Below, in pieces: positions 9,432 to 19,843 of a stretch of DNA of 64,000 bases. Origin of the DNA: Actinomycetospora sp. NBRC 106378 (GTDB taxonomy: Bacteria > Actinomycetota > Actinomycetes > Mycobacteriales > Pseudonocardiaceae); contig NZ_BSTT01000014.1 of assembly GCF_030269685.1 (NCBI RefSeq), positions 1 to 64,000 on the forward strand. Reading direction: 5' to 3'. The position numbers and the translations under genes were made by a program. Within the stretch, counting starts at the first letter, position 1; the number at the start of each line of letters is the position of its first letter. A model generated the notes under the pieces. It worked only from the letters and a program-made list of their open reading frames with translations, did no database searches and was not told the DNA's origin.

Positions 9432-10889
9432 GTGAGCGACCTGCACGAGCTGACGGCACTGGAGACGGCCGAGGCGGTGCGGCGCGGGGACACCTCCGTC
9501 CTCGACGTCGTCGACCACGCCCTGGCGCGCGCCGAGACCCTCGGCGCGCGCCTCGGGGCGTTCGCGCTCCTCACCCCGGAGCGGGCGCGGGAGGCCGCGC
9601 GGGAGCCGGCGGTCGCGGACGGGGCGAGGTCGGGGAGCCTGTGGGGCGTCCCGACCGCGGTGAAGGACCTCACCGCGACGGCGGGCGTACGTACGGGACG
9701 CGGGTCGGTGATCTACCGCGACTGGGTGCCCGAGACGGACGACGACCTCGTCGGCCTGCTGCGCGCGGCGGGGACGGTGAGCCTCGGCAAGACCGCCGTG
9801 CCCGAGTTCGGCCTGCCCTGCTACACCGAGCCGGCGGGCGCGGCGCCCGCGGTGACGCCGTGGGACGTGACGCGGTCGGCCGGGGGTTCCTCGGGCGGGG
9901 CGGCCGCGGCGGTCGCCGCCGGGGTGGTGCCGGTCGCGCAGGGCTCGGACGGCGGCGGGTCGATCCGCATCCCGGCGTCGGTGTGCGGGCTGGTCGGTCT
10001 GAAGACGACCCGCGGGCGCGTCCCGGCGGGCCCGGCGGCCGGTGACCCCGCAGGGCTCTCGGTGGCGGGACCGCTCGCGCGGACGGTCGCGGACGCGGCG
10101 GCGCTGCTCGACGTCCTCTGCGGGGACCGGAGCTGGCCGGGTGAGCCGCTCGTGCCGCGGTGCCCTCCCGAGGACGGGTACCTGGGCGTCGTGCGCCGCG
10201 GGGACGGCCCGCGACGCCGGATCGGACTCTGCACGACGGTGCCCTACGGCGACCTGGCCGGGCTGCTCGGCCCGGTGTGGACCGGCGCGCCGGTCGACCC
10301 GGTGTGCGTCGCCGCCGCGGAGGACACGGCGCGCGTGCTGGAGTCCCTCGGCCACGTGGTCGAGCCGGTGGACGTGCGGCTGCCCGACGAGGTGGTCGCC
10401 GCGTTCCTCACGCTCTGGGCGACCCTCGCGCTGGCCGACCCCGTGGACCCCGCCGACGAGGACCGGCTGCAGCCGCTCACCCGGCTGCTGCGGGCGCGCG
10501 GGCGCGAGGTCTCCGGGATCGCGGCGCTCGGGGCCCTGCAGACGGTGCAGGTCGCGACCCGGCGGATCGTCACCGACCGCGCCGGGCTGGACGCGGTGCT
10601 CACCCCGTCGGTGGCCCTGCCGCCCCGCCCCGTGGGCTGGTTCTCCGCCGACGGGCCGGAGACCGACTTCGCCCGGCAGGTCGCGTTCACGCCCTGGACG
10701 GCGATCGCGAACATGACCGGCGAGCCCGCCCTCGGCCTGCCCACGGGGTGGCCGAGGGTCGACGGGGTGACCCTCCCGGTCGGGGTGACGCTGCGGGGCC
10801 GCCGCGGCGAGGAGGACGTGCTGCTGGCGCTGGGCGCGGAGCTCGAGGCCGCGACGCCGTGGGCGCACCGTCGTCCCCCGGTGTGGTGA
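9432..10889 (+). CDS. amidase signature family amidohydrolase
   Basis: A 485-residue enzyme of the amidase signature family, hydrolysing an amide or carbamoyl bond. The Ser-cisSer-Lys triad is seen as Lys78 (TAVKDL), cis-Ser153 (GGSSGG) and nucleophile Ser177 (GSDGGGSIRIPA). The start is a GTG with spaced purines upstream, 26 bases after the HNH gene. It is not a GatA: there is no gatC or gatB nearby and the length and spacing differ. Substrate unknown. It appears to be an insertion relative to the mycobacterial gene order. Confidence 0.9.
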   Translation: MSDLHELTALETAEAVRRGDTSVLDVVDHALARAETLGARLGAFALLTPERAREAAREPAVADGARSGSLWGVPTAVKDLTATAGVRTGRGSVIYRDWVPETDDDLVGLLRAAGTVSLGKTAVPEFGLPCYTEPAGAAPAVTPWDVTRSAGGSSGGAAAAVAAGVVPVAQGSDGGGSIRIPASVCGLVGLKTTRGRVPAGPAAGDPAGLSVAGPLARTVADAAALLDVLCGDRSWPGEPLVPRCPPEDGYLGVVRRGDGPRRRIGLCTTVPYGDLAGLLGPVWTGAPVDPVCVAAAEDTARVLESLGHVVEPVDVRLPDEVVAAFLTLWATLALADPVDPADEDRLQPLTRLLRARGREVSGIAALGALQTVQVATRRIVTDRAGLDAVLTPSVALPPRPVGWFSADGPETDFARQVAFTPWTAIANMTGEPALGLPTGWPRVDGVTLPVGVTLRGRRGEEDVLLALGAELEAATPWAHRRPPVW

Positions 10890-10939
10890 GGAGGACCTAC
10901 GACACGACGTCGGAGCTGCTTTCCACTACGGTTCGGGCC

Positions 10940-11188
10940 GTGAGTCCGATCGAGACGATCCTGATCTACGCGGTGATCCCGGTCGTCGCGCTGCTCCTGC
11001 TCTTCGCGCTGACCGCGATCCGCGGCAAGGGGAAGGCAGCGTCCTACCGGGCCGGCGACGACTGGCCGCACGAGGCGCTGTGGTGGATCGGCAACCCCAA
11101 GGGGACCGGTCTGCCCGAGCCGACCGTGGAGGCCGTCGGCGCGACCGCGACCCGCACCGCCCGAGGAGGCGCACGTGGCACCTGGTGA
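10940..11188 (+). CDS. ctaJ: small membrane protein, probable aa3-type cytochrome oxidase subunit CtaJ
   Basis: An 82-residue protein with one N-terminal membrane helix (about residues 5-27, ILIYAVIPVVALLLLFALTAI) and a conserved cytoplasmic segment DDWPHEALWWIGNPKG. This pattern and the position between the HNH gene and the DUF5130/pepN genes match CtaJ, an actinobacteria-specific accessory subunit of the bcc-aa3 supercomplex (MSMEG_4692 in M. smegmatis, from memory). The GTG start is 50 bases after the amidase. Its end overlaps the start of the next gene by 14 bases, so they form a transcription unit. Confidence 0.65.
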   Translation: MSPIETILIYAVIPVVALLLLFALTAIRGKGKAASYRAGDDWPHEALWWIGNPKGTGLPEPTVEAVGATATRTARGGARGTW

Positions 11189-11696
11189 ACTCGCGCGCCC
11201 GCAGGCGCGCCCCGGCGAGACGCCGATGATCAACGAGACCGGGCTGGCCGAGGACCCGGTCTACGGCCACTCGCGGGTGCCGACCGCGTCCGGTCGCATC
11301 TCGGAGGCCACCGAGGTCCTCGCCGACGACCAGAAGGTGCCCTTCTCGTCCTCGCAGCTCTCCCGGATCGACGAGGCGCTCACCCGCACCTCGGCCGACA
11401 CCGGGCTGCTGTTCAGCGTCTGGGTCGGCGAGCTCGGGGGGCGCTCCCGGGAGCGCGCCGAGGAGCTGCACGCCGCCCTCGGCGAGCAGGCCGACGACGC
11501 GGTGCTCATCGCGGTGTCGCCCGGCGAGCGGGTCGTCGAGGTCGTGACCGGCGAGGAGTCCTGCCGCCGTGTCGACGACCGGGGCGCCAAGCTCGGTGTC
11601 ATGGCGATGGTCTCGTCGTTCAGCGAGTCCGACCTGGTCGGCGGCATCGTCGAGGGCCTGCGGGTGCTCGGCGACCACGCGGGGTCGAAGCACTAG
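11175..11696 (+). CDS. DUF5130 / TPM-like domain protein
   Basis: A 173-residue soluble protein. The core from about residue 55 (SQLSRIDEALTRTSADTGLLFSVWVGEL ... DDAVLIAVSPGERVVEVVTG) resembles the TPM-type fold and the DUF5130 proteins of actinobacteria (Rv2468c position). The GTG start at 11175 has GAGGAGG at 11163-11169, inside the previous gene, and overlaps its stop. The adjacency to ctaJ is conserved in mycobacteria. Function not established; a link to respiration is only suggested by context. Confidence 0.8.
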   Translation: MAPGELARPQARPGETPMINETGLAEDPVYGHSRVPTASGRISEATEVLADDQKVPFSSSQLSRIDEALTRTSADTGLLFSVWVGELGGRSRERAEELHAALGEQADDAVLIAVSPGERVVEVVTGEESCRRVDDRGAKLGVMAMVSSFSESDLVGGIVEGLRVLGDHAGSKH

Positions 11697-11723
11697 TCCG
11701 GTCGGCCCAGGCCCCGTCCTGCA

Positions 11724-11768
11724 CGAACGGCACTCTCGCAACATCTATGTGCGCGAGAGTGCCGTTCG
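11724..11768. terminator. bidirectional terminator / 16-bp-arm palindrome
   Basis: CGAACGGCACTCTCGC and its exact complement are separated by 13 bases. The hairpin sits in the 99-base gap between converging genes (plus strand ending 11696, pepN ending 11796), so it can end transcription from both sides. Its perfect 16-bp arms and lack of a T-run also fit a repetitive intergenic palindrome. Confidence 0.7.
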
Positions 11769-11795
11769 CTCGTTCGGGGGGTGCGGCCGAACGGC

Positions 11796-14360
11796 CTAGC
11801 CCCGGTCCGCCTCCCGCGCCGCCAGGGCGCGGACGATCCCGGCCCGGCCCTCGGTGACGAGGCGGGTCAGGGCACTGGGGTGCTCGTCGGCGAGCCAGCG
11901 GTCGGCCGCCTCGACAGTCGCCCGCTCCACGGCCCACGACGGGAACAGCCCCTGCACCGTCGGCTGCGCCTGCTCGCTCGAGCGCCGGCCCCACACCTCG
12001 TCGACCGCCGCGAAGTACGTCTCGCGGTAGTCGGTGAGCAGGGCGCCCTGCGACGGGTGCGAGAAGCCCATGATGATCGCCATGTTGATGGCGTTGGGCA
12101 GGGTGTCGTCGTAGACCGCCCGCTGCCAGGCGGTCGCCTTCGCCTCGGGCGTGGGCACCAGCGCGCGGGCCCGCTCGGCCATGCGCAGCCCGGTCGCGGT
12201 GTTGTCCCGCGCCAGCTCGGCCTCGATCTCGGCCTCGCCGACCGCGCCGTGCGCCACCAGGGCGTGCAGGAGGCGCCAGCGCAGATCGGTGTCGACCGTG
12301 AGCCCCTCGAGGGGCGCGGAGCCGTCCCGCCACCCCGCGAGCGTCGTCAGCGCCTCGGGCGTGAGCACCGAGCCGGACAGCGCGTTCACGATCGCGAGCT
12401 GGTGGTCGGAGCCGGGCTCGGCGGTCCGGGCGAGCTCGAGCAGCGTCGCTACGAACGACGGCCACCCCTGCTCCACCGCCCACTGCGGGTCGGCGTAGGA
12501 GGCCAGCGCGGTCTGGGCCTGCAGCAGCAGCCGCTGCACGACGCCGACCTCGGTCTCGGCGGCGACCCCGCCGACGACCAGCGCGACGAAGTCGCGGGCG
12601 CGCAGCTCGGCCTCGCGGGTCATCTCCCACGCCGCCGACCAGCACAGGGTGCGCGGCAGCGGCTCGGCGACGTCGCCGATGCGCTCGATCAGTGTCGAGA
12701 GCGAGCGCTCGTCGAGGCGCATCGTGCAGTAGGTCAGGTCGTCGTCGTTGACCAGCACGAGCGCGCCGGCGGGGACGCCGACCAGCTCGGGTACCTCGGT
12801 GCGCTCCCCGGTGACGTCGAGCTCGGTGCGGTGCACACGCACGAGCTTCCCGGCCTCGTCGGGGGAGTAGATCCCGACGGCGATGCGGTGCGTGCGGGTC
12901 TCGCCGGCGCCGGGCCTCGCGCCGCCCTGGAGCACCGCGAACTCGGCGTAGGTGCCGTCGGCGCCCACCGAGAACGACGGCGAGAGCGCGTTGAGACCCG
13001 TCGTCCGGAGCCATTCCGCCGACCAGCCGGACAGGTCGCGGCCGCTGGACTCGGTCAGGGCGCCGAGCAGGTCGTCGAAGGTGGCGTTGCCGTAGGCGTG
13101 GCGGGAGAAGTACAGGCGCAGGCCGGCGAGGAACTCGTCCTGCCCCACGTAGGCCACGAGCTGCTTGAGCACCGACGCGCCCTTGGCGTAGGTGATGCCG
13201 TCGAAGTTGACCTCGACGGCCTGCAGGTCGGGGATGTCCGCCGCGATGGGGTGCGTCGAGGGCAGCTGGTCCTGGCGGTAGGCCCACGACTTCTCGACGT
13301 TCGCGAACGTCGTCCACGCGTTGCGGTACTCGGTGGCCTCGGCCTGGCTGACCACCGACGCCCAGGTGGCGAACGACTCGTTCAGCCACAGGTCGTCCCA
13401 CCAGCGCATGGTGACGAGGTCGCCGAACCACATGTGCGCCATCTCGTGCAGCACGGTCTCGGCGCGCCGCTCGTAGAGGTAGCGGGTGACGCGGCTGCGG
13501 AAGACGTAGTCCTCGAGGAACGTCACGGCGCCGACGTTCTCCATCGCGCCGGCGTTGAACTCGGGCACGAACAGCTGGTCGTACTTCGCGAAGGGGTACG
13601 GCACCCCGAAGTTGCGGTGGTAGAAGCCGAAGCCCTGCTTGGTCTCGGTGAACAGCCGGTCGGCGTCCATGTGCTCGGCCAGCGAGGACCGGCAGTAGAT
13701 GCCGAGCGGGATCTCGCCGTGCTCGTCGACGTAGGTGTCGGTCCAGCGGGCGTACGGTCCGGCGATCAGCGCGACCAGGTAGGTCGAGATCCGCGCCGTG
13801 GTGTCGAAGGCGTGGTGGACCGCGCCGTTGTCCAGCGTCGTCGTCGTGGAGAGGGCCCCGTTGGAGATGACGTGCCAGTCCGGCGCCGCGAGCGCGGTCA
13901 GCGTGATCGTGGCCTTGAGATCGGGCTGGTCGAAGCAGGCGAACATCCGCTTCGCGTCCGCCGTCTCGAACTGGCTGTAGAGGTACACCGCGCCGTCGAC
14001 CGGGTCGACGAACCGGTGCAGGCCCTCGCCGGTGTTCATGTACCGGCAGTCGGCGTCGACGACGAGCTCGTTCTCCGCCGCGAGGTCGGGCAGGGCGATG
14101 CCCTTCTCCTCGTCGTAGCCGGAGACGTCGAGGGCGACCCCGTTGAGGACGGCGCTGCGCACGCCCGCCGCGACGATGTCGATCCAGCTCGCCACGCCCG
14201 GCGTCGTGGACCGGAACCGCACGGTGGTGGTCGAGCGGAACGTCGACTCGCCGGGTCCGGCGGCGTCGTCGGTGAGGTCGAGGGCGATCAGGTACGAGTC
14301 GACCTCGAGCGCCTCGGCGCGGGTCCGCGCGTCGTCCCTGGTCAGGTTCGGAGCAGCCAC
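11796..14360 (-). CDS. pepN: aminopeptidase N, M1 zinc metallopeptidase
   Basis: Removes N-terminal residues from peptides in the cytoplasm, downstream of the Clp and proteasome proteases. The 854-residue product has the full M1 layout: N-terminal beta domain, substrate-binding GAMEN (271-275), zinc ligands HEMAH (His305, Glu306, His309) and NESF (Glu328), then the ERAP1-like C-terminal helical domain. Length is normal for actinobacterial PepN. It is divergent from the Rv2466c-like reductase, the same arrangement as Rv2467/Rv2466c. Confidence 0.97.
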   Translation of the reverse strand: MAAPNLTRDDARTRAEALEVDSYLIALDLTDDAAGPGESTFRSTTTVRFRSTTPGVASWIDIVAAGVRSAVLNGVALDVSGYDEEKGIALPDLAAENELVVDADCRYMNTGEGLHRFVDPVDGAVYLYSQFETADAKRMFACFDQPDLKATITLTALAAPDWHVISNGALSTTTTLDNGAVHHAFDTTARISTYLVALIAGPYARWTDTYVDEHGEIPLGIYCRSSLAEHMDADRLFTETKQGFGFYHRNFGVPYPFAKYDQLFVPEFNAGAMENVGAVTFLEDYVFRSRVTRYLYERRAETVLHEMAHMWFGDLVTMRWWDDLWLNESFATWASVVSQAEATEYRNAWTTFANVEKSWAYRQDQLPSTHPIAADIPDLQAVEVNFDGITYAKGASVLKQLVAYVGQDEFLAGLRLYFSRHAYGNATFDDLLGALTESSGRDLSGWSAEWLRTTGLNALSPSFSVGADGTYAEFAVLQGGARPGAGETRTHRIAVGIYSPDEAGKLVRVHRTELDVTGERTEVPELVGVPAGALVLVNDDDLTYCTMRLDERSLSTLIERIGDVAEPLPRTLCWSAAWEMTREAELRARDFVALVVGGVAAETEVGVVQRLLLQAQTALASYADPQWAVEQGWPSFVATLLELARTAEPGSDHQLAIVNALSGSVLTPEALTTLAGWRDGSAPLEGLTVDTDLRWRLLHALVAHGAVGEAEIEAELARDNTATGLRMAERARALVPTPEAKATAWQRAVYDDTLPNAINMAIIMGFSHPSQGALLTDYRETYFAAVDEVWGRRSSEQAQPTVQGLFPSWAVERATVEAADRWLADEHPSALTRLVTEGRAGIVRALAAREADRG

Positions 14361-14397
14361 GTCCGCACCCTATCCGCGCGGCCCGTCGCCGACCGCC

Positions 14398-14424
14398 GGG
14401 AAGACACTTGTACCTCGAACCGTT
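14398..14424 (+). promoter_or_regulatory. SigH/SigR-type promoter of the reductase gene
   Basis: GGGAAG at 14398-14403 and GTT at 14422-14424 are separated by exactly 18 bases, matching the GGGAAT-N18-GTT consensus of the thiol-oxidative-stress sigma factors SigR (Streptomyces) and SigH (Mycobacterium). It lies about 40 bases before the ATG of the reductase. In M. tuberculosis Rv2466c belongs to the SigH regulon, which supports the call. Confidence 0.6.
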
Positions 14425-14465
14425 GCTCCGGGATACCTGCCGTCGATCGAGGGAAGCCTGGAACC

Positions 14466-15077
14466 ATGAGCACTGAGAAGGCATGCGTCGATTTCTGGTT
14501 CGACCCGCTGTGTCCGTTCGCGTGGATCACCTCGCGCTGGGTCCTCGAGGTCGAGAAGGTCCGCGACATCGAGGTGGCCTGGCACGTGATGAGCCTGTCC
14601 GTGCTGAACTCCGGCCGCGACCTCGACGAGAAGTACCAGGCGATGATGGAGGAGGGCTGGAAGCCCGTCCGCGTCTGCATCGCGGCCGCGCAGAAGCACG
14701 GCGACGAGATCCTGGCCCCGCTCTACACCGCGATGGGCACGCAGATCCACAACCAGGGCAACAAGGACTTCGACGACGTCATCGCGAAGGCGCTCTCGGA
14801 GGTCGGCCTCGAGCCGGAGCTCGCCGAGGCGGCCACCTCGACCGACTACGACGATGCCCTGAAGAAGTCCCACCACGAGGGCATGGACCCCGTGGGCATG
14901 GACGTGGGCACCCCGGTCATCCACGTCGAGGGCTCGGCCTTCTTCGGCCCCGTGATGACGCGCATCCCCAAGGGCGAGCAGGCCGGCCAGGTCTGGGACG
15001 GCGCGAAGCTCCTCGCGGGCTACGAACACTTCTACGAGCTCAAGCGCACCCGCGACTCCGAGCTCTCCTTCGACTGA
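14466..15077 (+). CDS. mycothiol-dependent DsbA-fold reductase (Rv2466c family)
   Basis: A 203-residue cytoplasmic thioredoxin/DsbA-fold oxidoreductase. The opening [17 protein letters not shown] and the long matches [24 protein letters not shown] and [11 protein letters not shown] identify the M. tuberculosis Rv2466c family, a mycothiol-dependent reductase known for activating the nitro prodrug TP053. Here the active site is Cys16-Pro-Phe-Ala19: the second cysteine of the mycobacterial CPWC is alanine, so chemistry should be monothiol with mycothiol resolving. Ribosome site GGGAAG/GGAA precedes the ATG. Likely induced by thiol stress through the promoter at 14398. Confidence 0.93.
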   Translation: MSTEKACVDFWFDPLCPFAWITSRWVLEVEKVRDIEVAWHVMSLSVLNSGRDLDEKYQAMMEEGWKPVRVCIAAAQKHGDEILAPLYTAMGTQIHNQGNKDFDDVIAKALSEVGLEPELAEAATSTDYDDALKKSHHEGMDPVGMDVGTPVIHVEGSAFFGPVMTRIPKGEQAGQVWDGAKLLAGYEHFYELKRTRDSELSFD

Positions 15078-15091
15078 GCCGATCCCCCGGC

Positions 15092-15126
15092 GACCCGGCG
15101 GCGGGTCGGCTCCCCGCCGCCGGGTC
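15092..15126. terminator. terminator hairpin after the reductase gene
   Basis: GACCCGGCGGCGGG and its exact complement (14 bp) flank a 7-base loop, 15 bases after the reductase stop and before the converging SRPBCC gene. The stem is strong, with no T-run, as is usual in actinomycetes. Confidence 0.7.
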
Positions 15127-15140
15127 CGATCGGAGCCTTC

Positions 15141-15173
15141 TCGACGGCGGGTGGCGCGGCCACCCGCCGTCGA
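15141..15173. terminator. terminator hairpin facing the SRPBCC gene
   Basis: TCGACGGCGGGTGG and its exact 14-bp complement with a 5-base loop lie seven bases beyond the SRPBCC stop (15180, minus strand). Together with 15092-15126 it makes a double terminator between converging genes. Confidence 0.65.
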
Positions 15174-15179
15174 GCCCGG

Positions 15180-15587
15180 TCAGGCGGCGACGCCCTGCTC
15201 CTCCACGAGCGTCTTGATCCGGTCGAGGGTCTCGTCGACGCCGTTCTGGACCTGGTGGTCCCCGGCCTCGACGCGGGTGGTGTGCAGGTGGACCTCGACG
15301 GTCGCGCCGTGCTCGGCGGGCCGCACGTCGAGGTAGCCGTGGTACTCGCTGCTGCCCTCCGCGCCCCAGCTGATGTGCTGGGCGTCGCGGTCGACCTCGA
15401 ACCAGGCCTCACCCTCGACCTGCGAGCCGTCGGGCAGCTCGGCCGTGGTGTGCACGGCGTTGCCGCCGGTCGACTCGGCGCTGGTCATGCGGGCGAAGTA
15501 GCGGGGCAGGTTGCCGACGTCGGAGAGGAAGGCGAAAAGGTCGTCGGGTGAGGCGTCGACCGTGGTGGTGGAGCTGAAGTCAGCCAT
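15180..15587 (-). CDS. SRPBCC (START-like) family protein
   Basis: A 135-residue protein of the polyketide-cyclase/START-like fold, a hydrophobic-ligand-binding beta-grip. Typical opening FSSTTTVDASPDDLFAFLSDVGNLPRYF, central strands SQVEGEAWFEVDRDAQHISW and a long C-terminal helix (DETLDRIKTLVEEQ). ATG at 15587 is chosen over an upstream in-frame GTG at 15626 because family members begin this way and GGGACG precedes it. Ligand and role unknown. It follows the thiolase-like gene by 35 bases. Confidence 0.85.
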   Translation of the reverse strand: MADFSSTTTVDASPDDLFAFLSDVGNLPRYFARMTSAESTGGNAVHTTAELPDGSQVEGEAWFEVDRDAQHISWGAEGSSEYHGYLDVRPAEHGATVEVHLHTTRVEAGDHQVQNGVDETLDRIKTLVEEQGVAA

Positions 15588-15622
15588 CGTCCCGGCTGCC
15601 CGTCCCCGCACGGCGGGAACCC

Positions 15623-17164
15623 TCACAGCGCCACGCGGTTCCCCTCCTCCCCGGAGGTGACCTGCACGGTCCGCCCGAGGGGGTCCGTCGTCGCCAGCAC
15701 GTCCAGGACGTCGGCGTCGGCCCGTGCGAGGAACCTCCGGCCCCCGTCGTGCAGACGTCCGACGACCACCCCGCGGCGCGGGGAGCCGTCCCGCGCGTAC
15801 TCGACGGTGTAGGTCTCCACGGTCGCGGCGCCGTCGGCACGGGCGATCTTGCCGGGCGCCTCGCGAGCGTGCCCCGCGTCGACCTCGGCCTGGGCGGCCG
15901 CGTCGTCACCGCCGTGCCACGGGGCCGGGCTCGTCGAGTAGACCCCGGCCGAGTACTTGTGGATCGCTCCGCCGTTGGCGCCGACCAGCCCGTACGTGCC
16001 CGGCCGGGCCCGCAGCGCGGTCACGGTGTCGGCGATGGCGTGCATCGAGTAGTCGTTGCCCGGGCCACCGAAGAACGGCAGGCCGCCGGTCACCGTGAGG
16101 CCGCGCGGGTCGTCCGCGGCGAGGCCGAGCGCATCGGTCACCACGCGGACAGCGATCGGGAAGCAGCTGTAGAGGTCGATGGTCGTGAGGTCGTCCGCGC
16201 CGATCCCCGCCTGGGCGAGGGCGCGCCGGACCGCGGTCGCGGCCGCCGGACTCGTGCCGAGGTCGGCCCGGTCGAGCACCGGGGGCTCGACGAGGTCCGC
16301 GTGCCCGTGCAGGTGGACGAACCGGTCGTCCGGGACGCCCAGCTTGCGGGCCGCGCCGGTGGCCGCGAGGACGACGGCCGCACCCTGGTTGACCTGGTCC
16401 CGGGAGACGAGGAACCGCAGGTAGGGGTCGGTGATGGGACGGTTGTCGCCCGACGGCGTGGCCAGCTCCTCGACGCCGCGCGCCGTGGGGGCCGCCGCGT
16501 GCGGGTGCTTCGCCGCGACCTCGGAGAACGGCGCGAACAGCGCCGCCATGTCGCGCCGGTACGCCTCGCGGTCGAGCCCCAGTCGGCCCCGCCGGGCGTG
16601 CTCGAAGAGCGCGTACTGCACCACCGGCGCGAGCACGTCGTGCTCGACCTGCTCGGGGACGATGAACGTCTCCAGCCCGAGCCCGCGGTCGTCGAGCTGA
16701 CCGCCGACGTGCTCGGACCAGTCGGGGCGCTCGTCCTCCGGGACCTTCGTGAGCAGGTGACGGGCCGTCGACATGGCCTCCGCACCCACGAGGAGGGCGA
16801 CGTCGATCTCGCCGGCGGCGATCCGGCCCGCCGCCTCGGTCACCAGCGCCTGCGGGGTCTGGCCCCCGACCACGGCGAGGACCGCGGTCCGCGGATCGGC
16901 GCCGACGCGGGCGGCGATCGAGCGGGGCACGTTGTCCGAGGCGCCGAGGGGGGCCACCGCGCCGGGGGCCGAGGCCTCGAACTGGCGGACGGCGGCGACG
17001 AGGTCGACGCGGGCGGCGACGGCGGTGGGGTCGGCGCCGGTGTCAGCGAGGGCCCGCCGCGCGGCCTCGGCGCCCAGCGCGACGGGGGACAGGCCGCGGT
17101 GGTCGGGGTCGTCGAGCCGCTCGGAGACCTGACCGACGCCGACGAGGACGGGGGTGCGGTTCAC
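15623..17164 (-). CDS. thiolase-like protein type 1 (TLP1) with C-terminal extra domain
   Basis: A 513-residue thiolase-fold protein. N-terminal [28 protein letters not shown] and LYSCFPIAV are thiolase-like, and the last about 110 residues (GVYSTSPAPWHGG onward) match the added C-terminal domain of TLP1 proteins. Where true thiolases have their nucleophilic Cys before a Ser-Gly, this protein reads AVVGGQTPQ with no cysteine, so classical thiolysis or condensation is doubtful. The GTG start overlaps the stop of the nitronate monooxygenase gene (GTGA), showing coupling. It probably acts in acyl-CoA or sterol side-chain metabolism (inference). Confidence 0.85.
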   Translation of the reverse strand: MNRTPVLVGVGQVSERLDDPDHRGLSPVALGAEAARRALADTGADPTAVAARVDLVAAVRQFEASAPGAVAPLGASDNVPRSIAARVGADPRTAVLAVVGGQTPQALVTEAAGRIAAGEIDVALLVGAEAMSTARHLLTKVPEDERPDWSEHVGGQLDDRGLGLETFIVPEQVEHDVLAPVVQYALFEHARRGRLGLDREAYRRDMAALFAPFSEVAAKHPHAAAPTARGVEELATPSGDNRPITDPYLRFLVSRDQVNQGAAVVLAATGAARKLGVPDDRFVHLHGHADLVEPPVLDRADLGTSPAAATAVRRALAQAGIGADDLTTIDLYSCFPIAVRVVTDALGLAADDPRGLTVTGGLPFFGGPGNDYSMHAIADTVTALRARPGTYGLVGANGGAIHKYSAGVYSTSPAPWHGGDDAAAQAEVDAGHAREAPGKIARADGAATVETYTVEYARDGSPRRGVVVGRLHDGGRRFLARADADVLDVLATTDPLGRTVQVTSGEEGNRVAL

Positions 17165-18291
17165 GTGCCGGCCAGCTCGCCGAGGGCGCGCAGTCGGGCG
17201 CGGCAGCCCTCCACCATGTCGCGCGTGATGTCGCCGGCACCGCGGAGCTCGCGGAACCCGCCGACGACCTGCCCGATGAAGTACGTGTCCAGCGCGATCG
17301 CGCCGGGGTTCCCCGCGGCCGCGGCGTCGTGCACGCGGTCCCACACGCGGCCGATCAGCATCGGCTGCAGCGGGAGCGGCAGCGGGGCGGGCGCGTCGGG
17401 GCGGTCCCAGGCGTCGTGCCACGCCGACCGCAGCTGACGGGCGGGCTTGCCGGTGATCGTGCGCGAGCGCAGCGTGTCGCTGCTGCCGGCTGCCAGGAAC
17501 TTCTCCTTCACCGGCAGCGGCGTGATGTCCTCGTGGCTGCCCAGCCACACCGAACCGCACCACACTCCGGCGGCGCCGAGCGCGAGGGCGGCGGCCATCT
17601 GGTCGCCGGTCGCGATCCCGCCCGCGGCGAGGACGGGGCGACCCTCCGCGATCTCGACGACCTCCGGGGTCAGGACGGTCGTGGCCACCGTGCCGGTGTG
17701 TCCGCCCGCCTCCGTCCCCTGGGCGACGAGCACGTCGACGCCGGCCGCGAGCTGGCGCTCGGCGTGCTTGCGGGCGCCGACGAGGGAGGCGACGACGATC
17801 CCGGCGGCGTGCGCGCGTTCGACCAGGTCGGCCGGGGGCGGGCCCAGGGCGTTGGCCACCATCGAGATGCGGTGGGAGAACGCGACGTCGAGGAGGGCCT
17901 CCGCGCCTGCGGGGTTGATCGCGGCGGCGATCTCGTCGCTCGTGTCCTCCCGCGGGTCGTGGGCGTCGGCGGGCACCCCGTACTCCTCGAGCAGCGCGTC
18001 GACGAACGCCCGGTGCTCGTCGGGGATCTGCGCGCGCAGGCTCGCGACCAGCTGGTCGGGGTCCCCGACGGCGAACTTCTCCGGCACCAGCAGGTCCACC
18101 CCGTACGGGCGACCCGCCACCTGCTCCTCGATCCAGTGCAGCTGGGCGTCCAGCTCGGCCGGGGTGTACATGCTGGCGGCCAGCACCCCGTACCCGCCGG
18201 CGTTGGTCACCGCCGCGACCACGGCGGGGGATCGGTTGAAGCCGACGAGCGGGTGCTCGACGCCGAGCAGCTCGGTCAGGGCGGTGCGCAT
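17161..18291 (-). CDS. nitronate monooxygenase / 2-nitropropane dioxygenase-like flavoprotein
   Basis: A 376-residue FMN-binding TIM-barrel enzyme. It has [12 protein letters not shown] at the N-terminus, [21 protein letters not shown] (phosphate/FMN loop) and [28 protein letters not shown] near residue 210-240, all typical of the nitronate monooxygenase family. Such enzymes oxidise nitronates, though many actinobacterial members have unknown substrates. It is first in a two- or three-gene minus-strand operon with the thiolase-like and SRPBCC genes, divergent from aldehyde dehydrogenase. Confidence 0.88.
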   Translation of the reverse strand: MRTALTELLGVEHPLVGFNRSPAVVAAVTNAGGYGVLAASMYTPAELDAQLHWIEEQVAGRPYGVDLLVPEKFAVGDPDQLVASLRAQIPDEHRAFVDALLEEYGVPADAHDPREDTSDEIAAAINPAGAEALLDVAFSHRISMVANALGPPPADLVERAHAAGIVVASLVGARKHAERQLAAGVDVLVAQGTEAGGHTGTVATTVLTPEVVEIAEGRPVLAAGGIATGDQMAAALALGAAGVWCGSVWLGSHEDITPLPVKEKFLAAGSSDTLRSRTITGKPARQLRSAWHDAWDRPDAPAPLPLPLQPMLIGRVWDRVHDAAAAGNPGAIALDTYFIGQVVGGFRELRGAGDITRDMVEGCRARLRALGELAGT

Positions 18292-18358
18292 GCGGCGGTT
18301 CCCTCGGGGTCGGCGGTGGTGCTGCTGTGTGCCGGACTCGGTGTATCACATACCGCGG

Positions 18359-18379
18359 ACGGAAACCGTCACGCGTGAC
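18359..18379. promoter_or_regulatory. operator-like palindromes in the divergent gap
   Basis: The 124-base gap between the nitronate monooxygenase (minus) and aldehyde dehydrogenase (plus) genes holds ACGGAAACCGT directly overlapping the perfect 12-base palindrome GTCACGCGTGAC (18368-18379). This position suits a repressor controlling both directions. No regulator gene lies next to it. Confidence 0.4.
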
Positions 18380-18415
18380 CGGCAGCGCGACCCGGCGTCG
18401 GGAACAATCCGGGGT

Positions 18416-19839
<1,424 letters not shown>

Positions 19840-19843
<4 letters not shown>

